Below, one piece after another: positions 8,584 through 21,400 of a stretch of 64,000 nucleotides of DNA. Numbering within the stretch: position 1 is the stretch's first letter; every line of letters starts with the position of its first letter. The notes beneath the pieces were generated by a model. The model ran no database searches, had not been told where the DNA came from, and was given only the letters and a program-made list of their open reading frames with translations. The stretch spans positions 15,142,501-15,206,500 of the forward strand of contig CP136891.1 of assembly GCA_034359265.1 (NCBI GenBank), read 5' to 3'. Source of the stretch: Canna indica (lineage: Eukaryota; Streptophyta; Magnoliopsida; Zingiberales; Cannaceae). The translations under genes were made by a program, and so were the position numbers.

Positions 8584-10890
8584 TTAGAGAACAAGGTTGA
8601 TGCCTGCAAGTACTAGTGAGTCAGCAAGAACTTGGTTTGCTGACTCAGTTGGATGAACAGCATCCCAAAACACATACCCTGTGGCATTAGGGCATGTCCC
8701 AATGGAATGTGGATTGCATAGTAGGGATGTTGTCTCCACTGTCCCTGTCCCACAGCACCCTCTCCTTGCCTCAAAGAACCCTAAAATTTATTGAACCAAT
8801 GACCCCAGTTAATATCCATGCATGCAATTATAAGGCATATTAATTAGCTATTGATGGAACCACGAAAGATCACCAAAATAAAGTGAAAACATACCGAAAT
8901 CAGAAGGTTTGGTGACAAGGTCATAGAAAGGCTGGTAGATATCAAAGACCACAATCTTAAGATCAGGCAATTGCGTGGATAGTGCTTCCACTGATGCATT
9001 TATCTTCCTGTTGAAGTTCTGAGCATCATGATTGAGATTCATCACGCACCCATCATGCCAGTGCCCGAAGAGAGTGATCGCCGCCGGAACGCAGCCAATC
9101 GGCGGCAAGCTCGTCACTCCGATCTTTCGAGCACCCAAGCCATATAAATCCTACTCACATGCATACACCAGCAAAATTGGGTTATGTTTGATCTCAGTTA
9201 GACAAACGAGCACTCGTCAGAAAATAGTCCAATGACAAAAGTTATTTCAAACTATCGCAATCACTACAACATATATAATCGGCCTATAGAGACACAAAAC
9301 TAGAGACAAATTAGATTTTTATTTTTAAATCTTCGCATTTAGAAACTAATAGACAGAAAATTTATTCCTAATTAGCCTCTAATTAAATATCTATAGAAAC
9401 AGCTTTAGAGTCATATATCAATTAAGTGATTCGTGTTTCTATAGCTTAGAGTCAAATCGTCAAATCAATTAAGTGACTATGTTGTTGTTATTTCTATAGA
9501 TCTTTAGAGGCTAATTAGGATTAAATTGTGTATCTATTAGTCTCTAAACGTGAAGATTTAGAAATAAAAATCTAATTTGTATCTAATTTTGTGTCTCGAT
9601 ATATAGGTCGATTGTGTTGTAGTGAATTAGGCAAATTGGTTTCTTTAGTATTTCTTGCTGTGAGATTAGATGTGAATACTGACCTTGACAAAGTTAGTGA
9701 AGATATCAACGAGGAATGACGCAAACTGATCGGGGGATTGCGTTTTGTAGAGATAAGGGTTGATGTAGTAGTTCTGGATAAAGTCACTGGACCCAGTGCT
9801 CACTATGTAGAGAGCACTGGAGATGATGGAAGATGACTGGCCTCCGGCCACCTGAGCGAGCCTGGATTTATACTCCTTGAAGTACTCCAGCTGCTGTGAT
9901 AATGGAATGGAATGCTGCACATGTAATATATATATAGTTTAAATTTCAAGAAATTAATTAGTTAATACATATATATATTAGTAATTTGATGCACAGATCA
10001 CTCACAGATAAGTAAGAAGTTTCATCATAAAAGCCAGATCCAGCTGAAGCAAAATTTGCTCCAATTAGTAGATTCTTTCCTGATGCTTCTGGGCTCAAAT
10101 AAGCAGGTGGGTAGCTGGTAAATCCCAGTGTATCAGCTGCATCAAAATAATATACAGAATTGATGGCAAAAGTCGTCAAGAAAGGAGAATTATGACATCA
10201 ATCTTGGTAAAAAAAGAAAAAATTAGTGATATTAATGTCAGAATCTTGCTTAAACACTGATTCGTCACAAATTATCTCCAGTTTCCGTCACAATAAATAA
10301 GCACCTTTTGCTAAAAACTGAAGCTAAATGCACGATGGAGTGGGAAAAAACTACTATGGTGTCATATTCTATTAAAAATTCTAAGTAGCCCCGCGTATGA
10401 GTGAACCTGAACTTGGGATCATTAATACTGAACCTAAAGTGAAAGTGACAGGATCATTCGGGTTTACTCTTACTTAATTAGGTTCAGTCTCAATTATACT
10501 ATATAGGTTCAATTTTAATAAAATTAGACTCAATGGAGCATGACACCATAGAAGTTGCACTCAATGGAGTGCATGCAGGAGGATATATATATACATACCA
10601 GTAATGTCAGTTGCGAGCTTTCCATTGCAGAACCTCCCGGTGGCGGCATGGTTCTTGAAGTCCCTTCCATAAGGAGGAAAGTCTGCCCTAAAAATGGTCT
10701 TGATGTAGTCATTGTTTCCGACATCTACGGAGGAGTCACCGAAGGTTATGATAGCCGGGACGAGCGCAGCATCCGTGTCCGGGGCCGGCGGCGACTGCGC
10801 GTCACCGCCGACGATGGTATGTAAGAAGAAGAAGAGGGCTATCGTCTGGGCCACCAAGCGGCCCCTCACACTCTTCTTCCTTGAGTTCAT
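8584..10890 (-). CDS. GDSL esterase/lipase, secreted (five exons, 368 aa)
   Basis: Exons on the minus strand are 10890-10599, 10136-10006, 9914-9684, 9150-8895 and 8780-8584. All junctions are GT-AG and in phase, giving 368 aa ending in TAA. Residues 1-32 form a signal peptide ([17 protein letters not shown] core). Block I is [11 protein letters not shown] (residues 50-60, catalytic Ser53). Block II is [10 protein letters not shown] from residue 123. Block III reads [10 protein letters not shown], with Ser where many relatives have Asn. Block V is DAVHPTE, with Asp343 and His346 completing the triad. This is the plant GDSL family of extracellular ester hydrolases acting on acyl esters of lipids or the cell wall; the substrate cannot be predicted. 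The ATG at 10890 starts the signal peptide; an in-frame ATG at 10914 would add eight residues. Introns 1 and 3 contain small transposons. Confidence 0.93.
9262..9624. mobile_element. CACTA-type MITE (363 bp) in GDSL intron 3
   Basis: It starts CACTACAACATATATAATCG and ends with the near-complement, ...CGATTGTGTTGTAGTG. The terminal inverted repeats run on through GAGACACAAAA and an AAATCTAATTTG region, so the whole element can fold on itself. It is flanked by a perfect 3-bp duplication, AAT (9259-9261 and 9625-9627), as CACTA transposases make. It has no coding capacity. It lies wholly within the intron and leaves the splice sites intact. Confidence 0.9.
10354..10551. mobile_element. Probable MITE (~200 bp) in GDSL intron 1
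   Basis: The left end CTATGGTGTCATATTCTATT pairs with the right end, whose reverse complement starts CTATGGTGTCATGCTCCATT. Inside are further inverted words (CTGAACCTAA with TTAGGTTCAG). No clear target duplication is visible, so the superfamily is open. Confidence 0.55.
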
Positions 10891-10951
10891 CTTATAAGTT
10901 GTTCTCTCTCTCAACGTCTCAAGGAAATTAAGGAGAAGAAGAATAATGCAG

Positions 10952-10963
10952 CTATATATATAA
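10952..10963 (-). promoter_or_regulatory. TATA box of the GDSL gene
   Basis: On the minus strand this reads TTATATATATAG, about 60 bp upstream of the chosen ATG at 10890. That would put transcription start near 10925 and leave a 5' leader of about 35 nt. The spacing supports the annotated start. Confidence 0.55.
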
Positions 10964-11324
10964 GTAGGGTTTAATTATAAGCTCAAGCAATTAGTGAGAG
11001 AGAACAAGTAGAGGCGTCGATGATGAAGATTATGAGGAAGAGAGTGGTTGCTATAAGTAGTGATAATGGTTGCCGAACATGCAGTGGATATGAATGATGA
11101 CGTACCTCCAATTCCATTAATAGTCTCTGCAACTAAAAAGGCGACTCATAATGTTGATGAACTGGGAGTAGTTGGAGAGTTGGGTGTGGGTTTAATGAGG
11201 CATATGGGTTGCCGCCTCCATTTTCCACTCAGTGTAATCTACCAGCTATCTTCTCCGTGCATGCAGTAGTATATGACATCACATGTACACATCCAGATAT
11301 GACACATGCAACCACCATTTTGAG
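10964..11324. other. Upstream region of the GDSL gene
   Basis: About 360 bp upstream of the GDSL TATA box, of mixed composition. It ends at the left duplication (11316-11324) of a Mutator-type MITE. No gene is recognised. Confidence 0.4.
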
Positions 11325-11515
11325 GGCGCGACTTCGGTGCAGTCACGCCTGCACCGAAGCACGTGTTCCGTCAATCAGGGGGAGTCGTGAGCTGGGACCC
11401 TTCCCCAGAGCACGAGTCGCCGTGCAAGACTCTGGAGGGTCCCATATCACGGCTCTCCTTGATTGGACGAGCACATACTTTTCGGTGCAACAGTTCCTGC
11501 ACCGAAGTTTTTTCC
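11325..11515. mobile_element. Mutator-type MITE (191 bp)
   Basis: It is almost entirely an imperfect inverted repeat: ACTTCGGTGCAG near the left end pairs with CTGCACCGAAGT near the right end. The arms continue about 70 bp to a GGGACCC/GGGTCCC core. The right end reads outward GGGAAAAAACTTCGG. Flanks are a 9-bp near-duplication, CATTTTGAG (11316-11324) and CATTTTAAG (11516-11524). A 9-bp duplication points to the Mutator superfamily. No coding capacity. Confidence 0.65.
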
Positions 11516-11654
11516 CATTTTAAGAGGTCAGAAGGAAGAAAAAAAAAAGGCAGAAGTTAATTATTATTTCAGTAGTGAAGGAGAAAATATAACTATATAT
11601 TTTAATTTAGTTCATGCAAGTATTCAATCCAGTCGGACCGTTCGATCTCGATAT

Positions 11655-12390
11655 TTGGTTAACGAAAATTAATTTTTGATTTAGTTTCAGTGAAAATAAA
11701 ATTTTATTTTCAAACGCGTTAATTTGGTTAATAAAATAACGTATGTTTTAATTGGTTATAGAAATAATGTTAATTTCATTGAATAGTTTTATAAAATATT
11801 AATTATATATTTGTAGTTAGTTCATAAAATTATCGTTTGTTCATATTATATATATAGTTGTAAAATATTTGTACGTAAGATTTAATTAAGTTATTGATAA
11901 TTTAATATTTATTTTATTTAATTAAATATAAAATTAACTAATAAATATTGTAATTTTAAAAAAAAATTAAGTTCAGTGCTCTAAAATTAGTTTTGATTAA
12001 ATTATAAATATATAGATCGATTTTAACAAAATTGAATTATTTTAAAAATTAGATTTGGCTCAATTAGATATAAATTGATTTAATTAATTTATTAATTTAA
12101 GATAATAGTTTTCGTTGAAAATAATGATTTATTCTAATTTTTATAAATTAAATATAATTTGGTTTATTTATAAACTAATTAATTTAATATACTGATATTT
12201 ATAATTATGAGTTTGTCGATGTATTTTGAAACCACAAAAAATAATTTTTCTAATGTTTTCATTTTTATTAAGAAAATTAGTTTCATTGAGACCTATTTTC
12301 ATTCTAATTTCGATTCAATTTTATAAAAACGTCGAATCAAATATGTTTTCGTAAGCAATTTTGATTTCAGTAAATCTATTTTACTACGTA
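11655..12390. mobile_element. AT-rich hAT-like element, copy 1 (eroded)
   Basis: This stretch is collinear with the better-preserved copy at 14154-14975. It starts TTTGGTTAACGAAAATTA, continues with TTTGGTTAATAAAATAACG, has the same middle (AAAATTAGTTTTGATTAAAT) and ends near GTTTTCGTAAGCAATTTTG. The outermost ends are eroded and no duplication is visible. Confidence 0.6.
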
Positions 12391-14153
12391 AGTTACATGC
12401 ATGGCTATATTCAAATTAAGTTTAAAATTTGAAAGATCAAATTAAAAGTCACATCAAATTACGATAAGAGTAAATTGAAATCAACCTCCAAAGTACAGAT
12501 TTACGTATATTGCGTGTCTGGTTCTCGATTGACCCATGAAAATTAAATGAAGAGCTTCATGAACTGTGCTAGGTGATTCCACATTTGCATTGCATGCATG
12601 GGGCCAAAAACTAAGTGGTGTAGTAAATGCCAGTATAATAATAGATTGCATGGGATAACTTCCATCAGAAGCCTGACAAGTTTGGGAATTTGGGTACAAG
12701 TACGGGTGGTATCACAAATTTAACATAGGAATGCTTTTAATTTTCATCGAGAATAAGTACATGGACACAACAGCTATTAAGTTATTAAGTTACTGTTGTC
12801 GTTGGTTCTTAAAATTACTTAGAGCAAATCAAACAAAGAAAGGACAACTGTCTTAATTTCTACATGTAGTACTGTATCATCATTTTATATCAACCTAATT
12901 GATCGTCTTCCTCCAGTATGACGTACATGTTTGAGGCAATCTTTTGGACATCGAATTCGAATTTGAATAAACTAATTAACATGATTGACCCGTTGGATTG
13001 GAATGATTTTGGAAGCACTGTAATCCAAGGTGGGTTTGGGTAGGCGCGAGTGATTGTACTAGAACAAAATGTTAGTACATTACTAACTTATAATGATTAA
13101 TCATCTAAGCACTTTGCTTAACGTCTTGGATTTGATTCTTAATTCTAACGTATTGTACACATTTATGTGTACGTATGAAATAACTGAATATATAAAAAAT
13201 CAAAAAAATTATAAGATATATATATATATAATATTTTTGATTAAAACAATTAAAATATTTAGAGTGACTATATCTTATACTCAAGCACAATTAAGAAGGA
13301 TGGAAGTTAAAGCTTCATGTGGCAAGGGGTTGTGCCCGCGCAAATTCGTTGCCTGTCGGGTCGTGCCTGGCAAAGCCCAACCCTAGGCCCGAACAAGCTC
13401 GTTGCCTATCAGGTCATGCCTAGCACGATTCGAGTGAAATTTGGATCTTGCCAGTAACCTAGCCCGACATAGGCTCAGGCCAACACCATGCGGGTCTAGC
13501 CAAGCCAGCGCCAAGCATAGGCTATGCCTGGTGCAAACCAGGACCTGAACTGCGCTAGGCTGGAGCCGGGCCTATGCATGGTGCAAACCAGGACCTGAAG
13601 TGTGCCAGGCTGGCCTACGGGCCAAGCTTCGCTCAGCTCGGCCCCAAGCTAGGCCTAGGATAGCACCAACGCGCGCTGGGCACAACCCACTGGCCCAACC
13701 CGTCCTTTGGGCACAAATGGGATTGTGCTTGGCCCCACCCGAAATTTTTCGAGCTGGGTCAAGCACAACCCTAGTTGGATCGCCCGTGCCGACCATGGGT
13801 CACCTCTGGTTAAAGCAATAATTAGCCGGAGGCACTTAAATTTGTACCTTGACTTAATGTACATTGATTACGAGTACAAGCTCCATAGTACCTGTGTTGC
13901 CCTTCATTCAAGGCTCATAATGCCTTTGGTTAGGGTTAGTAAACCTTCGCTATCAGACAAAACCTTCTGACAGGGCATTCAATATGCTTCATTCTAATCC
14001 AAATAATTTCAATCCTATTCTCTCTTCATGGCATATCGAAATTTCTACTTAAATATTAGTAAACATTGCAAAACTGGAGAGCATCTTATATTTCAACAGA
14101 AAAATCAGAAAATATTATTTTCAGATATTTATTTTTCATAATTTTTAGAAGTA
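12391..14153. other. Intergenic region with a GC-rich repetitive island
   Basis: From 12391 to 13290 it is AT-rich with no recognisable gene. From about 13320 to 13800 it becomes GC-rich and repetitive, dominated by words such as GGCCCGA, GCCTGGC and GCCCAACC, with a 50-bp tandem duplication at 13522-13621. Open frames in this island are low-complexity Pro/Arg/Ala strings and not genes. From 13810 to 14153 nothing is recognised. Confidence 0.5.
13522..13621. repeat. 50-bp direct tandem duplication
   Basis: Units start CTATGCCTGGTGCAAACCAG at 13522 and CTATGCATGGTGCAAACCAG at 13572. They stay alike through GGACCTGAA and AGGCTGG, with several differences in the second half. It lies in the GC-rich island. 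Confidence 0.75.
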
Positions 14154-14975
14154 CAAGGTGCTGTTTGGTTAGCGAAAATTATTTTCTGGTTTGGTTTCAG
14201 TGAAACTGAAAAGTTGATTTTGGTTTCTAGTTTTCAGTTTTCTGAAAACGCGTTTGGTTAATAAAAATAACATCAGTTTTAGTTAGTTGAAATCAGTAAA
14301 TATTTATTTGATTATAAAAAATAATATTAATTTTCCTTGAACATTTTTAGTAGTAATTAAATGTTTAGTTAATTTGCAAAATTAAATATTTGTTAATATG
14401 GTTACAAAATATTTAAATGATTTAATTAATTAAGTTATTTGTAATTTAAGATTTTTTTGTTCAATTAAATATAAAAATTAATTAATAGTTATTATAAAAT
14501 TTCAAAAAAACAACAAGTCTAATGATCTAAAATTAGGTTTAATTAAATTATAAATAGATCAACTTTAAGAAAATTGAGTTATTTAAAATTTGGGTTTGAG
14601 TCAATTAGATATAAATTGGTTTAATTATTTTATAAATTTAAAATAAAAATTTGAGTTAAAAAATGATTATTTTTATTTTTATTTTTAAAAATTCGATATA
14701 GTTTGATTTATTTTTAAATTAATTAATTTTATAAAAAATATTTATAATTACAAAGTTATCACAGCATTTTGATAACGAAACCGACAGTCTCGAAACCACA
14801 GAAAACAACATTATATTATTTTCATTTTTATTAAGAAAACTGATTTCGTTTTTATTCTAGTTTCGATTCAGTTTCACGAAAACACTAAACCAAACACGTT
14901 TTCGTAAGCAGTTTTAATTTCAGTGAAACTGAAACCATGAAAACAAACTTGGTTTCGCTAACCAAACAGGCCCTA
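14154..14975. mobile_element. AT-rich hAT-like element, copy 2 (~820 bp)
   Basis: The left end GTGCTGTTTGGTTAGCGAAA pairs with the right end, whose reverse complement reads GGCCTGTTTGGTTAGCGAAA. Subterminal words TTTCAGTGAAACTGAAA occur in inverted orientation at the two ends. The interior is AT-rich with no open frame. A second, eroded copy lies at 11655-12390. The end sequence resembles hAT MITEs; no clean 8-bp duplication is seen. Confidence 0.65.
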
Positions 14976-15454
14976 ACAGTTTGGTTTTTAGTTTGATAGA
15001 ACCAGATTAAAGTTTAATTTGAGTTTTTGTTACTTATCATCAAACTAACAACTGATGCAAAAACAACTGATGTAAAGATTCACAAACGATTGAACAGAAA
15101 GAAAGGGGCAGAAAGCATGCCTGGAATCTTAGACATCCAATTATAGTGACCGTTTCATCGCTAGGTTGATCAAAACTTCCTATTTGCTCTAGCAAAAGTA
15201 GCACTTTATATTGTAAACATAAGTTGATGTCTATAAAGAATGAATGGTACACCTTTTATATTTACAAAGGGAGAGAAAATTATGGCTGCACAATAATATT
15301 AATTAGTGAGGGATACTTTAGTCTGCATCAAGAGTGAAATAGCGGCCTGATGCAGTGAAGGAAAAACAAGAAAAAAAAAGTTTCTTCTATTCCCCCCACA
15401 TGGTAACTCCAAAAAATTGAGTTGCTTGTGACTCGGGTAGTGCTAACTTGAATG
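14976..15454. other. Region downstream of the large membrane-protein gene
   Basis: It contains the expected 3' UTR of the minus-strand gene ending at 15455, then AT-rich spacer. No separate gene, RNA or repeat is recognised. Confidence 0.45.
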
Positions 15455-18400
15455 TCATGACTGCCAGAAGACGGTTGGGTCATCACTATACAATGAACGA
15501 TCTTGAACTTGAATCTCTAAATTAGCAACGTGCCAATCGATGAGTCTCGCTTGGATACATTTACACAGAACCAAGCAAGCAGGAAACAACCACCATCCAC
15601 TCTCATCCCTACTTAAACAGTAAGAAACAACTACAAGTGAGTTAAGAGTTTATATGGATCATTCTTTATGTACCTAATGAGTTGGCTGGACTTGTAATGA
15701 ATAGATTTGTAAAAGAATGCAGGCAAAGATACATACCCCAAATTCCATGGTTGCAGGTTTTGATGTTTTCGGCTGGATGACTTGTAATGCATAAATCCAC
15801 ATATGAATGCAACAACCTACAAAGTTAAAAATTTAAAATATAATCATCATTTACCAATCAACAGATTCAAAATTACTCTGGAATATGCTAAGGATGTTAA
15901 CAGGATGTACACCAATATATTGTTAGCCAGGTTTCTATATTGCTAAGAATCCGTGTAATATATGGTCATAGCTAAGGGTGTGCAAATTTTTGTTCATTTT
16001 GTCTTCGACAGTTCAGTTATATTTAGAAAATTTGCTAAGTTCACTTACTTGCAAAAAGGACAGTTCAGTTATAATATATAGTCTGAATAAGTTAATATAT
16101 AGTTTGAATAGCTGAAGTTCCAATTTTTTAAACTTCATAATCTTATTATATTAAATTAAAGTCCAACAAAGGCCGTTAATGGACCATATTACCCATACTG
16201 GGTGGTATATATTCGTTTTGTTTTGTTTTGGTTGGAATCAGTATGTATCGACTGTATAACGCTCACTAAGTACTCCACTACTGTGGTGGTCTAACAATTT
16301 GTCAAGGCTGGTACAGCACCAATATATGAAGCCAGCCTTGCCACCAGTTGAGAATGGAAAATTTGAACATAAAAAGTTTCTTTCGTGTTCTTGATATGAT
16401 ATGTGCATGTCATACCTATACAAGGTATTTTATCACCGGGCATAATACCCCATGTCCAGCGGATGACACATATCAACATTACTTAATGTTGAGGCAACTA
16501 AAAGGGTATCTAGGCAAACAAGCTAAAGCGTAGATGAGACATGGCCATTCACATTCCTCATATAAAAGCAACCTTTTCATGTCTGTTCATAGTCATAAAT
16601 CCATTAACATATAATTCTTTCTTGAATGCAAATGCTTCCCTTTCTTTTCTTTAAAGTGGAAATATATATACTGGCACAATGCTACATTGTAATGTACCAT
16701 TCCATGAAGGAATTATGAGAATGGTTCTAATCGCAAGTAAAATAGTGGAATATTAGGGTTTGCAGGATTTAATAAAGAAAAAAAACAATTCTTCTAGATA
16801 TTTCAACCAACCTTCAGGAAAGAAATGATAATTTGGTGAAATATTTTTTGAGCGAAAAATAAGAGAAGAAACAACTTACAACGTTAATCAGAGATGTAAT
16901 GTTCCATAATGCATATAGACGAGCGAGCCCTGCTGATCTTCGAGGTCCATGACTAAAAAGAGCATTGATACCAGCAGGGAATGGTGAAAGTATACCAAGG
17001 GGAAGAACAAACAAAACCAACAAGACATCTGCCATTGAATATGAATACAGCTGGAGCAAAGTAAGCAATACTAAGCTGAAATCTGCTAAGAGCAATATTG
17101 AAATAACCAGACCAACAAGATCCTGCAACAAAACACAAACAAACAAGAAATGAAGCACATGATCGACATGTTATTCATTCAACTAGAGGAATAATGTAAA
17201 AGTAAATTGCTTGACATCAGTTTGGGAAAGTCACCTGATGCCCAACAGGTTTAGTATTATGCACGATAAGAGAGAGGGGGTAAAACAGGTCCTTTTTCTC
17301 CTCGAGCATTTTCAGGCTGTAACCATCCAAAACCCCTCCATTAATCTTTTTAAATGAAATAGCTTCTCTCTTCCTCGTATCACCAGGTTTAATGTCTGTG
17401 TAAAGGCTATGAGCTCTACATAGCAAATGTGTAGTGATAATCAGACATGACAGAAACAAGATTCAACTACAATTCTTTCTGCAACATCCAAATAAAAATA
17501 GCAAGAAGACATAGTCAAGAAGTGTAAACAAATAAATATTCAGAAACACCTACCGTGAAGGTTGATCCACTTTCAAAGTTCTAGAACCCCCATGAATTGT
17601 TGTAGTTACAGTCTCTCCAGCAGCATATACCACAAGACCAAGTTGGCAATAGCCTAATGCAGTAGATTGAAACCAGGCAATATGAATGCAAACTCCATGC
17701 TGTCTCAAAGGAGCACTGGCATGAGTTTCAAGCCAGCTGAGAACAGGTAAAAGTGTTGTTTTAAGCTGCCCACGTCGAACTAGACGTAACTGTGCATTCA
17801 ATCCAGCTACTAGCCTGTGCCATTTTGTTGGTGGTACAGCCTAAAATATAAAAGGATCGTATATTCATTTAGTATGAGTATGAAAATAAAGAAGGGATGG
17901 AGTAAGTTCAAAAGGTTTGGGAGGATAGACAAGAACTATAACCTGACTCATAAGGCTAGTCAAAACATTGTCGCTGTGGAGTGAAAAAGGAGCCATATAA
18001 CTTCCATCACCTCCAAAAATGAGACTCATAGGAAACCTTTGATGGAGGCGAGGAGGGAGATCTGGCCTCTTCTCATCCCCACCAAGAAAAAAATCTAGAT
18101 ACCCAAGCATCAGATCAGGGGTTGCAGCAACCTACATTGAATTAATAAAAAAGATCTTGATGTTTTCTGACGATGGAGAGAAATGGAAGTAAAAATACTG
18201 CAAATCACCATGGAATGTGGAGCAAATTGCTCCACATTGCCAAATTTCTGCAACCCTACATGTAGATCTTATTGATCGCCGATCACCTTCTCTAGTTAGA
18301 GCACAAGTCAAGAAAGATTTTTGAGTATTGGTAGCATGTATTACAATCTCAAACTATCCAGTATGGGATGGGGGTCCATATCCGTTCTAGTATGGGCCAA

Positions 18401-21400
18401 ATCATAACCACTCTGCACTCATCCAGCACACATCTAATACATCAAAAGCCATCTGGTATAAGGTCTTCCCTGAATAAAGATGAGTCCTTTTAAGTACATT
18501 ACGGATTGATGTGTGATTATATTTGGTTAAGATGCCCATATATTAACAGATTGATTGTGAGTTGCAAAACCCCTCCACCTAGCATCATATAACTTGTAAG
18601 CTCTAGGAAAGATAGCATAAAAAGAATAAGAGTATTATTCAACCTTAGTTATATTGTGCCTCCTTTTCCCCTCTTCTCTTACATTTTTCTTCTGATTATT
18701 ATGAGCTGGTATGTTACCTAGTATGGTATTGGTAGCAAATGATGGTCCAACAACTTGCAAATACAGGACAGGGGCAACAAGGCAATTCTTCTGTTACACC
18801 CGCTTTGTATACATGATAGGTATACATGGGCCTCATCTAGCAAATAAGTGGGTACCTTAAAAAACAGTATTTCCCTTACTTTGTTACTTAAGTCCAGGAA
18901 AAATAATAATAGATTGATCTAGCAATGTTATGAATTTTGCATACGCATATGGTTATATTTCATCTATGGACTGAACCAGAATCATATCCAAATCTGAATA
19001 AACTGCAAACTAGGCCTGATTGTTCCAAAAGGATGTAAATCATGCAGAATTCAAACCTTCCACGATAACTCTTAAACCAATATAATAAGCCACACAAAGA
19101 TAAACCAAGTGAATCTAGACTGCCCACTCTCGAAACTAATTGCCCTAAACAATAAAGAAAATCAACAAGCAAATTTATTACATAATATTTCAAAAAATAC
19201 AGTTTCACAGGAGATTATATGAGTGTATATATACTAAAATTCTGGGACCATAAAACAGTTTGAAGAGATTACAGACATTCATGTTACAATTAGTAACTGC
19301 AAGAAACTTACTTAATGATTTCACCAAATAATACCAGGAAGGTGATTCCCTCACTAGAAATGTTGAGTCAAACATGTGAACATGGGAACAAATACTAAAT
19401 TTAGCAAGTAAAATCTGTTTACCACTAAGCAATTAGCTACTAGAAGATATAAGCTTTAAACAGAAAGCCAAACCATGCACAGATGACCAGTGCCAAGGAC
19501 TGCAACTAGAGGAACTGGACACAAATTACTCTTTAAGCATGAAGAGAAATGTTTTAACTTAAAGCAACTGAGTCAAAAGAAATGCACAATGAAAAGCTTT
19601 AAACAGATTGTCAAAACATAAATCAAGCATCTATTGGACACGACCATAAATTAGATAGGATTGCTATTTGAGGCATAGGGAAAGTCTTTTTTGGCATGGC
19701 ACAATTCCATGCCATGCCAAAGGCACAAGCCAATATACACACATGCCATGCTGTACCTTTCTGGAATGGTACATTATCTACACTGATACACATCAATCAG
19801 CACAACAATACACAGGAATAACATGAACTACCTACCATTCAATCAAGTTGTTTGGAAATGTGTCAAGACATATTATTGGATTCATTAATGCCCCTATACA
19901 TGTTGGTATTTCCAGCACGCTTGGCACTTGATATTTCTTTCATGCTTTTTGGAGTCAATAAGATGAATGGTAAATTGAAAGATGCAGCATTCAATTAGAA
20001 CCATACAAACCTTAAGCCCTTCGTAAAGAGCACGTGATCGGCATGACCTTAGGCATGCATGATCATACTCTGACCGAACAAATTCACGAAGTCTTTGCAA
20101 TTTTTTTCTCCGCCGCCACTGTTGCCATGACCAGGCAAGTGGATAAGCAAGTAGACATAGAATGCTATACATGGCTCCTTCCCACCACTGATATGAAGCA
20201 AGTGCATTTATGTCATCAACGAATCTATTATATGCATCTTCATACCTAAAAAGAAATTAAATAATAAATCAGGTTATCTAATATCAACACAGACAGAAAT
20301 ATTGTCTTTATAAAATAATTAACAAGATCAAAGAACTAATATGAATCATCAGATCATGTAAACAAGATTTCACGTGTTGGTATCTGTACAATTCTGATTT
20401 GACAAATTGTGGGACCATCATGGTAACAGTGTACCTGGCAGTATATTGAGTCATACCATCCCATGGGTACCAATAAAAAATAACTAATATATATATTGCA
20501 TCCTATCAGCAATACAATCTTGTACCTGTCCTTTGCCACTACACACTGCTTATATTTAGTGCAGAGTGAGATCTAAAAGCATGCATGGAATCACAGATCC
20601 AGCCAAGGTGGTTTTAAAACATTACCAAATACATGCACAGGATGTTCAACTTACACAATATCTGTGATTTGTTCAGGGGGGGAATGAGGAAGATGCCAGG
20701 GTTCACTAAAAGTGTTTGGACCCATGAAGAACATTCTATGAACATGACTTTGAGACTCCTCAGCCCTGTTTGTTTCCAAAACCTATCCACAAGAGAAGAA
20801 ATGCATCACAAATGCAGGCACAAAAACAGATAAACCGTGGCTGAAATGCAGAAACAAAAAAAGATAAGCACCTCATTCAGTGACTCAAGAAAGGGGAATG
20901 AATGATCAATAGGAGACCCATGTTGAGTTGGAGCAGGACCTGGTAACTCATCCGTACCAACAAATTTCATTCGTGCTACACTTAGGACTAGGGCTAATAA
21001 GATAAGAAGTCCAGAAAGGAGTAGACCAAACAACCATGGTCCACCAAAAGTGTATATCAACTCTTCAAGAGCAGTATAGCAGTGAGGCATATGATATCTA
21101 TCAGAAATGCATTTATATGGGCAAGGGGCTTCAGCAACACCACCTGTTAAGTGATTAAAAGAATTACTAATTGAATAAGCTAGCAGTGATCAAACTTAGA
21201 TCAGAAAGACAGAAAGTACCACTAAGCAAATGAATCAGATAGCTACAATTCATCACATGATCGGGAGGCAACTTATGTCATTATTCAAGTTCAAAATGCT
21301 ATCCTTAGTGAAAGTTAAAAGGATAGTTAAAGTGCATATACCTCGAACACTTATGTAAGCAGCTCGATGGGGAAGTCCATTAGATGGACACAAATAACAT

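Noticed and set aside
10555..10824. 89-codon plus-strand frame
   Set aside because: Antisense to GDSL exon 1, whose family motifs are clear.
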